A stretch of DNA of 64,000 nt from Physella acuta (lineage: Eukaryota > Mollusca > Gastropoda > Physidae): contig NW_026732319.1 in assembly GCF_028476545.1 (NCBI RefSeq), forward strand, positions 1-64,000, written 5' to 3'. Numbering within the stretch: the stretch's first letter is position 1; each line of letters opens with the position of its first letter. Below are positions 56,041 through 64,000 of this stretch, piece after piece. The notes under the pieces are model-generated. The model had not been told where the DNA came from. It searched no databases and saw only the letters and a program-made list of their open reading frames with translations. Position numbers and translations under genes: made by a program.

Positions 56041-56949
56041 CATGTAAAATACGATAACCAACTAATTTTAACGAAACTATTTGGTAAATGAAACTGACCC
56101 TACCTTTAATTCTAACCCTGAACTTAACCTTCAACAACTGATGATGAGAAGTGTTCTGGAACACATTTCCCCCCTTTAATTATTTACTAAAAACAGAAGT
56201 TGCTATGTATCGTAATTGCGTATTTAACAATATAAAATTGTATCGATCAACTGCGGTGGTATAGGGGGGGGGGTATGTGAGGGTGGTGAAAAGTTGTCCG
56301 ACATATGAGACTTTCTAAACGACATTCAATCCCGATGGGGGATCGTCCATCAAAAAGGTTCAACGTTTCGTGTGAATTATTATAGTCACCTGCACCGAAC
56401 GTTACGATCGTTGTTGTTATATAACTCATTTTATTAAAAATTTAACATCAACATTGAGTTGATTACTGACTCAGCTTGTTTGGTTGAAGTTATCGGATGC
56501 TATGCGTGTACAATCTTGCAAATCCTTCTATATATAACTTAAAGAAAACAAAAGTATTACACACTGAAGTAATGTCACTATATTGGTGGTCATCAAACGG
56601 GTAGCTGGCCACTAAACTCCCTCCATGCAAGTTGGCGGACAGGACAAAGTTTGGTTGGGTTTTGATCCAGTCCATGACGGCTTGAGTCTCAGCCTGAATG
56701 GTGCCGGTCATCCAGTATTGGTCAGGGAAGTTGCGGTTCAAATTCACACCTGGAAAGTTGAATACGTGACGTTAGTTGACTTAAAAGAAAGATCTTTTCA
56801 TCAAACACAAATATCATCATATGTCGAATTTTTCGAAAACAATATATTCAATAACAAATTGTTAGATACGCGTGTGTTGTTGTTTTTTTTTACTGAAAAA
56901 ATAATAGGTTATTGTTTATACGACAATGTAACAATACAAATTAGAAGAA

Positions 56950-57785
56950 GGCAGAGTTACCTTTATTCTTACTATGCCCCTTCAACTGTACCAATAAACG
57001 AGAGCTAGAGTTACCGTTCACTAATCATCAGAAGACAGAGTTAACGTTAATGTTCCTGTGCTTAATCTACTAGTTACTATACATTAACTGGAGGCTAGAG
57101 TTACCGTTATTGTCCCAACGCTCCACTAAACTATGCAACTCACTAGAAGCAAGGATTACAGTTATTTTTCTAAAGTCAAACCAACTGTAACATATTCAAA
57201 TGCTAGAGTTGCTATTGCTGTTATTAAATGCCATGATTTTCACAAATTACTTAGAGCTAGAGTTACCGTTATTGTTCAGAAGTTACACCAACTATACAAG
57301 TAACTGACAACTAGAGTTACCGTTATTGTTCCTACGTTAAAAAACAACTTTATTTATCACACGAAGCTAGAGTTACCGTTATTGTTCCTACTTTAACCAA
57401 CTTAATTTTTAGGACGGTGCTAGAGTTACCGTTATTGTTTCTACTTTAAACCAACTCATAGGACGAAGCTAGAGTTACCGTTATTGTTTCTACTTTAAAC
57501 CAATTTATAGGACGAAGCTAGAGTTACCGTTATTGTTCCTACTTTAAACCAATTTATAGGACGAAGCTAGAGTTATCGTTATTGTTCCTACTTTAACCAA
57601 CTTAATTTTTAGGACGAAGCTAGAGTTACCGTTATTGTTCCTACTTTAAACCAATTTATAGGACGAAGCTAGAGTTACCGTTATTGTTTCTACTTTAAAC
57701 CAATTTATAGGACGAAGGTAGAGTTGCCGTTATTGTTCCTACTTTAAACCAATTTATAGGACGAAGCTAGAGTTACCGTTATTGT
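56950..57785 (-). repeat. Tandem copies of copy-2 exon-2 tail plus donor
   Basis: About 16 units of 44-58 bp repeating ACAATAACG|GTAACTCTAGC, the end of exon 2 with its donor. Units nearest the exon are almost identical to each other. Confidence 0.93.
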
Positions 57786-58250
57786 TCATTCTCCCCACGT
57801 CGCTGTCACATTCCCCTTCCCTCGAGATCTCGAACCCGTCAGGATTCATGGTCGGCATCAGGTGGATGTCCGTCGTGTCCACCAGCTGGGTCACCCTGGG
57901 GTCAGTGCCGTAGTTGAAGAGCAGGTACTGGGCCAGGTACAGGATGACCTCCCTGCCCACAGCCTCGTTGCCGTGGATGTTGCCGATGTATTTGAACCTG
58001 GGTTAACCGACCTCCCTCTCGTTCACTCGGTCAGATATCTGTCAATTAGAAAAGTTGTATTCCCAAACTACTACAGTAGTGTTGTTTCCTACCTAAATAA
58101 TAACGCGTAAGGGATAAAATAGATAATTATCCCTCTCTCACATTAAATATTTATCTTTTTCGCTTTCTCTCTCTATCTATCTCTTTCTCTCTATCTCTCT
58201 CCTTCTCTACCTCTCTCCCTATCTCTCTCTATATATGTATATGTATATAT

Positions 58251-58315
<65 letters not shown>

Positions 58316-58319
58316 TTTG

Positions 58320-58402
<83 letters not shown>

Positions 58403-59229
58403 ATCGATGTTTATGTAATATTGATAGAAATCACAACATCCGAAATAAATTAATACAGTTTCAAAATCGCTGACAAACCATCAAAGAAACAGAATGGAAA
58501 GCTTGCGAAAAACAACAGATGTCGTTCAGTAACAACGATCATGTGGCAATGTATGTGTTGTGCGGGGAGGTAATTCTACCAGCCACTTAGCCTGTATAGC
58601 GGACACATGTTTGTTACATAGTTGATGATCTGAGCTCAGTGTGAAGACAGCTTAGGCATGTGTCCCTTGTGTTATTTTGATTTTCACACCAGAGCAGGAG
58701 AGAGCATCAATTTACCGTCGTATTGATTGGGGGACGAATGAAACGTCGGCGTATGGTGTCAACATAGTGCCGACGTTTTGTATGTGACTTTGTGGTGTGT
58801 AAAGTTGAACAATTTTAGTAGAGTTTTAGTAACACCACACCACACACACGCACGCACACACACATATACCACAACACACACACACATGTTCAGTGACACC
58901 ACACAACACTCTCACAGACATACACGCACGCACACACACACCCATACCCATACACCCACACTCACCCTTACACACGCACAAACCGACCCACCCACATCGG
59001 GTTTCTTTGTCACAGCTAGCAACTCCGTGTCCACATGTCAGTATAAGAAGTATTTTAAGTATTCACCAGAATAATAAAACTGAGATCATAGAATAAGAAA
59101 TTACGGACAATGTAATTGCTAAAGTTACCTTGGTAAAAATCGTACAGAGATAGATGATCAAAATAATAGATAGCTTTATGGTCGAATGTAAACGGAAAAA
59201 TAATTTTTTGTGTGAAGTAAGGATCTTGA

Positions 59230-59592
59230 ATAATGGGTCACTTTGTAACGTAGCAAATCTGAATAAAGATATTTTTTTTACCAAGCCATCCTAAATAATG
59301 GACAACTTTCTATAGAAACGAACCCGTCAGGTGAATAATTTTCTTACGCAAAGAACTTGAATAGTAAACTACTCAAACTGAAAAATAAAGAATAGCTTTC
59401 TGACATACTAACCTGGAGAACGGAAAATTTTCGGATAAACGAACAAGAATAACGGACAATTTTCGGACAAACGAACCCGAATAACGGACAATTTTCTGAC
59501 AAACGAACCCGAATAACGGACAATTTTCTGACAAACAAACCTGAATAACGGACAATTTACTGACAAACGAACCTGAATAACGGACAACTTTC
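59230..59592 (-). repeat. Tandem copies of copy-2 exon-1 tail plus donor
   Basis: At 59405-59592 about five near-identical 31-bp units carry TTGTCCGTTATTCGGGTTCG or CAGGTT variants of the exon end. More diverged units extend to about 59230. Confidence 0.92.
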
Positions 59593-59914
59593 TCCCACCC
59601 ATGGAAGTACCGATGTCATAAACACGAGCCAGATTGGGGTAGTTTGAGACAAGCTGACGTAGGAGCGCCTGCAGGTCGTTGTAGTTGTGGTACTTGTCCG
59701 TGGCGATGGTCGGAGTCTCTCTCTTGGACACACTCGCAGACTGGACAGTGGTCAAGGCGCAGACGGCAGCGACGAGGAAAGTCAAGGAAGCCATCTTGTA
59801 TAATTTCAATGCCCTCTTCAATTGAATGGTGAAAAAAATGTCAATTTTAATTTATACAAAGAAATACGTGAGAATAAGAAATATTTATTACAGTACAATG
59901 GTCCTTCAACTTTA

Positions 59915-60570
59915 AATAAACCGGGAGTGATCTCCCCTAAACTTTCTCGAATATTCTTATATAACTAGGAATATAGACATGATTTTTAATTACTTAAACT
60001 TTTAAAAATGGAATAGAATCTCATAGAAAAAAGAATTGCGCACCAAGCGAACGCCAAAATAAAATGTGCATAATAGTGCGCAATATTATTAGTACTTTAT
60101 AAATTTACATGAGTTTTTTGAGAAATCAGAAATAGCGTAAATTAGTACTTCCGGTGAACGAAAATTACTAAAAATTTGACGGAATGTAGAGGATTAGATC
60201 TTTTACTTACATGTGAAATTCATTTATCTATCTGAAATAGTACTCAAGTTATAGGGTTTTGAAAAATTCAAAGTAGAAAAAGTTCCACTTCCGGTTATCG
60301 GAAATCGCTCAAATGTTTATCAGTATCTACAATTTTGATAAAATAGGCCTACTTATATATGAAATTTTATCAATCTAGCTGTAAGGGTACTCAAGTTATC
60401 GTGTTTACAAACACACACACAGACACACAGACACACAGACATACGGACAAGATTGCTAAATTATGTTTTTCCGTATCAGTGAGGTGTAGAACGTCGAGAT
60501 TTGTAAAAGTCTCGATTTTTGTTCACGATAACAATACTTTCTCTATACTTCGTATATACGAGAAAGTAAA
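59915..60570 (+). mobile_element. Best copy of the unclassified dispersed element, ~655 bp
   Basis: Begins TAAACCGGGAGTGATCTCCC and ends TTCGTATATACGAGAAAGTA. The homologous stretch upstream of the third carboxypeptidase fragment (about 61520-61535) lacks it and reads straight through, which fixes its limits to within a few bases. Palindromic CTTTCTC...GAGAAAG sequences lie at both ends. Non-coding. Confidence 0.88.
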
Positions 60571-60625
60571 AAAGCGCGTATAAATACAATGAGACAACTC
60601 AACACTGAAAAACACCATATATAGT

Positions 60626-60627
<2 letters not shown>

Positions 60628-60668
<41 letters not shown>
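60628..60668. repeat. Poly-A run
   Basis: About 40 A residues. No retroposed gene is evident next to it. Confidence 0.9.
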
Positions 60669-60670
<2 letters not shown>

Positions 60671-61297
60671 AAATTTAATCTCACTAAATCAGATAACGTT
60701 TAACATCGATGCAAAAATGTAAGAAATAATGAGATATTTTTTATACGTTATTGATCGTATGGAGTAATCCAGCTGTTCTGCTGGAGAGTACACATAATCA
60801 TTTGAATTTAATTAACGACCATGATTTAATTAATCCCACCAATCATGTAAATGAGTTTGGTACAAATATTTACTGTTTATCTGAGAAATAAATTATCATC
60901 AATTAATGAGGAAGCGGTTCGTCTAATTCTACAGCCACAGGGCAAAGTATTGTTTGAAATCACTTATACACATTACATACCTAATCCGGTAGGTTTTATT
61001 ACTTCAGCATTCCCATACAGCATAGCTCATTTAATTTTTGGCTAATCTCTAGTTAATGATACGTTTCGATTTTTAAAAAAACCTAATTAAATCCAGGAGA
61101 TGTACTTAAACCTAACTGTGTAGGTACATCAAAAGACGTTTACACTTACAAATAGATTACCCTTACCTTTACTAAACCCTGATCTCCTATCTACAACCAA
61201 TCAAACGCTCACCTACCTAGCACCTGTTACGTAATGTTGACACAAGTGCGACCTGAATGATCGACCACTGATTTTATAAACGGGACCGAAAAACTCG

Positions 61298-61413
61298 TTG
61301 TAGTCGTGATACTTATCGATGGCGATGGTCGGGGTCGCTCTCTTGGACACACTGGCAGACTGGACAGTGGTCAGGGCGCAGATGGCAGTGACGAGGAAAA
61401 TCAAGGAACCCAT
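61298..61413 (-). pseudogene. Fragment of a third carboxypeptidase exon 1
   Basis: Start codon, signal peptide and the following propeptide-like stretch (MGSLIFLVTAICALTTVQSA to KYHDYN) match exon 1 of copies 1 and 2, then homology stops at AAAAACTCG, where upstream sequence of the duplicated unit begins. It marks the junction of the tandem duplication and cannot make an enzyme. Confidence 0.87.
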
Positions 61414-61639
61414 CTTTTTTCAAATTCGCTGCCCGCTACAATTGAATTATGAAAAAAACTTAATTTATACAAAGAAACACGTGAGAATAAGAAATATTTA
61501 TTACAGAACAATGGTCCTTCAAATTTTAAAAAGCGCGCATGAATACATTGAAACAACTCAACGCTAAAAAATACCACATATAGTCGTGCAAACAAATAAC
61601 TTAAATGCAATCTCACTAAATAAAATAACGTTTTTTTAG

Positions 61640-62408
61640 CGCAATTTTCATTCTGGAGAATTGCGTTTATTAACTCGTCTTTTCTGGGAATGGATGGATG
61701 GATGAATGGATGGATGGATGTGTGTCCGCAGCTTTAAGTCGTATCTCCTCCTCAACGAAGCAATATCGATGACTAGTTCCAAAAGCAATTATGTTAAACA
61801 AATTACCAGGATGAACATAGGCCATAAAAATTCCGGGTTTCTATCATGGATTTCCCGGAAAAGCCAAAAAACCTCGAAAAAATGCAGTTTTTGGCCCATA
61901 TCTCGGCAACCAGACCACTTAGCGACTTGAAACATGTACCAATCGATTTCTGCTATAATTTAGAACAATATTGCCGAAGAAAGTTTTAAAAAATATCCTT
62001 TCGTTTGGTCACAAAATTTCTTTTGAATTAATTAAAATTTGGACCGAATTAGTAGGCATTTTATGCAACCACACCACACGCGTCATCACGTTCAATAGCT
62101 GCGCCATCACATTCAATGGCTGCGACGTCACGTTCGGTAGCTGGGTGCGCAATGGTTTTTAGTCATGTTGCTCTATCTATTGTAAATAAAACATGTAAAA
62201 TACTGATTAAAAATTGAATAAAAAACGTTTTAATAACTAACCAATGGTTTTACTAACCCTGCTCTTGATTTACGCTACGACAGAGCTATTTTTAGATAAC
62301 ACAAGGAAATTGCGCTAAAATTGTCACTAGACTTTTTTTAATTACTTGTTTTTACTTTGAAGTGAAATGAGCTATCTCTTTTGTTTGATTAGGTTAATAC
62401 AAAGAGGG
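61640..62408. other. Intergenic, no gene
   Basis: Contains GGATGGAT simple repeats (61690-61720) and three ~24-bp units of the CACGTTCAATAGCTGCG type (62085-62150). No gene recognised. Confidence 0.45.
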
Positions 62409-62416
62409 CCTGCAGT

Positions 62417-62640
62417 CAAAGGCGTAGCGACCCTTCCCGGCTCCCGGGACAAACTTATCGATTTGCACCCCCCCCCCCCCCCTCAAGATTTCGATTTGCA
62501 TCCCCCCCCCTCAAACTTTCGATTTGCACCCCCCTCAACCTTCAAATTTATTTTTCCAACCCATTTTGGCGCCCCCTAAGGTCGGCGCCCGGAGACATAT
62601 GTCCCCCCCCCCCCGCCCCCACCCCCTCGCTACGCTACTG
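62417..62640. mobile_element. hAT-type MITE, 224 bp
   Basis: Ends CAAAGGCGTAGCGACC and (complement) CAGTAGCGTAGCGAGG; exact 8-bp duplication CCTGCAGT at 62409-62416 and 62641-62648. The duplicated block in the other unit (51185-51192, CCTGCAAT) lacks the insert and preserves the empty site. The interior has C-runs and AAACTTTCGATTTGCACC repeats; non-coding. Confidence 0.94.
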
Positions 62641-62648
62641 CCTGCAGT

Positions 62649-64000
62649 TATTCTACTATTTAAAGGGTTAAACTGTTGTTGTAAAAGCGAATCGGAAGAA
62701 TGTTTGAGCTATCTCATTGTACTCAACATATCATTCAGACTACTTATAATATTGGTTTTCTTTACTGACCATGGACATCATTGATTTTTTTTTTAATTTT
62801 TATTTTTATATAGAATTATAAAATCAGTGCACTTATATTCAGTAATTGTTTGTATATGTAGATTGAAAACTAGTTATAAAAAGTCAGGCATGTTATTTGG
62901 AACCAGAAATAACAACAGAGTTCTAACTTACAAGAACCATTGAATGTATTTAGGCAAACTTTTACGCAGTTAATTTTTTTTTAATCTACTAGTTCTGTTT
63001 GGATGTTAAATGAATCCAGAATGATTGAAGAGAAATATAATTAGCATTATATCAGTTTAATAACATAATGATCCGTCAGATTAATTAAAGACTATTAATA
63101 ATAATAATAATAATAAAAGTAGTTTTCTTTACCTCCATATTTATCTCAGCTCTATTTATAAGCCCATACCCCTCAACACCATCCACCTAACATATGATAT
63201 GATATATTGCCATAGATGTTTTTAAGTAACATTGGTGTATTTTCCTAAACAAGTAAAATTAAAATATTGTTATATTTAGCCCTATATTGTGTGTCTAACT
63301 GATAGTTCACTCTGTTTCTTAAACAATTTCTTTTTTTCTCTGTAAATCCAACATGGGCGATAACCAAAATCTAATTCACGTATCTGTAATATATAAGCGG
63401 CTAGTTAGTGTGTCAGTCCGTCATCGCTATAGATTTTGGAACCATAAAAGTAAACACATCACACGTCGTGCTTTTTACCTGCATCGCAGTGAATTATTAT
63501 AAGTATTAGAGTAAAGTTTGTTTATATAACGACTTAAATTTATTTCATAGTTGCCACTGTTTTTACTCTTTCGCATAACGTAAAGAAAATATTACATACA
63601 CGCAAATACCTAAAAACAAATTAAACAGATCAATGTAAAATATCATTTTCGTTTTGATTCCGATAAAAAGTGGATACATTTTTAATAACATAATAACAGT
63701 AGGGTAGAAAAATCTAATTAATTAAACTGTTTTGTAATTTTTCCAAGGGAGGTAATTTAAAAATAAATTCAACTCACGCTAAAAAATCTCCAAGACGGAA
63801 TATTTGTTGGAATAATATAATTAGCAAAATATGAATGCAAAGTATGTAGACGTGTAAGAGGACATTATTGTTGGTATATTCTAATTAGCATGGATTGATA
63901 AAAGTCTATCTGTTATTTATTTTATTCACTGAACGTACTGTTTACTAATTATAATTTTTAATCAACTATTCCCCACTATTATATAAAGTCATCACGTTCA
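62649..64000. other. Duplicated flank, then unique AT-rich DNA
   Basis: To about 63410 it matches 51193-52000 (upstream flank of copy 1). After that there is AT-rich DNA with no gene seen. Confidence 0.5.

Larger units (their letters stand above)
53405..59794 (-). pseudogene. Metallocarboxypeptidase copy 2, one nonsense codon
   Basis: Exons 59794-59573, 58038-57777, 56749-56565, 55336-55180, 54989-54847, 54493-54327 and 53510-53405 have exactly the lengths of copy 1 (222, 262, 185, 157, 143, 167, 106 nt) and all splice sites. Frame is kept throughout, but codon 86 in exon 2 is TAA (58005-58003) where copy 1 has GAA, ten residues before the HxxE zinc motif. Everything downstream remains open and conserved, including [21 protein letters not shown] and the transthyretin-like domain. 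One odd residue is Asn at position 164 (VNLNRNFPD in place of VDLNRNFPD). It is a very recent pseudogene, a null allele or a sequence error; without that one base it would be a normal gene. An AATAAA (minus strand) lies near 53355. Confidence 0.88.

Overview
This is a stretch of AT-rich animal nuclear DNA. The genes are intron-containing with GT-AG and one GC-AG intron, intergenic DNA is full of minisatellites, (TA)n tracts and short DNA transposons, and the receptor resembles molluscan chemosensory-type GPCRs. A gastropod mollusc is the most likely source (inference from gene families and repeat style, not from a species marker).

Host genes, left to right: (1) cytidine deaminase, + strand, four coding exons between 5072 and 10981, complete (138 aa). 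(2) An orphan, possibly terminal coding exon at 13448-13603 on the - strand, unidentified. (3) A class A GPCR, - strand, three exons between 32479 and 29524, complete (390 aa). (4) A tandem pair of secreted metallocarboxypeptidases (M14, N/E type) on the - strand: copy 1 at 49842-39238 (seven exons, 413 aa, looks intact), copy 2 at 59794-53405 (same seven exons of identical length, one nonsense codon), and a fragment of a third copy's exon 1 at 61413-61298. The flanks of the two copies are also duplicated, to about 52.0 kb and 63.4 kb.

Mobile DNA: a young Gypsy-like LTR element (14670-19097, 5-bp target duplication ATTTG, identical-looking 208-bp LTRs, broken); an autonomous-looking 6.7-kb DNA transposon (20477-27215) with 9-bp target duplication, 15-bp inverted ends and a roughly 924-aa DDE-like transposase of a family I cannot name; hAT-type short elements at 8232-8447, 28467-29194, 62417-62640 and 45948-46240; a short element at 28025-28404; a piggyBac-like element at 35830-37819 flanked by TTAA; a tRNA-derived SINE near 38.8-39.0 kb; and an unclassified dispersed family present in about six copies.

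The most unusual signal is architectural. In several unrelated genes a tandem repeat starts exactly at an exon/intron junction and each unit carries a copy of the exon's last bases plus the 5' splice donor, or of the donor itself. This is seen in deaminase intron 1, GPCR intron 2 and carboxypeptidase introns 1, 2 and 6. Deaminase intron 1 also has a second array next to its 3' end whose units resemble the branch point and acceptor. The 6.7-kb transposon goes further: the 3' end of its transposase gene is a run of about 11 exon-like cassettes, nearly all with acceptor and donor, the last lacking the donor as a terminal exon would.
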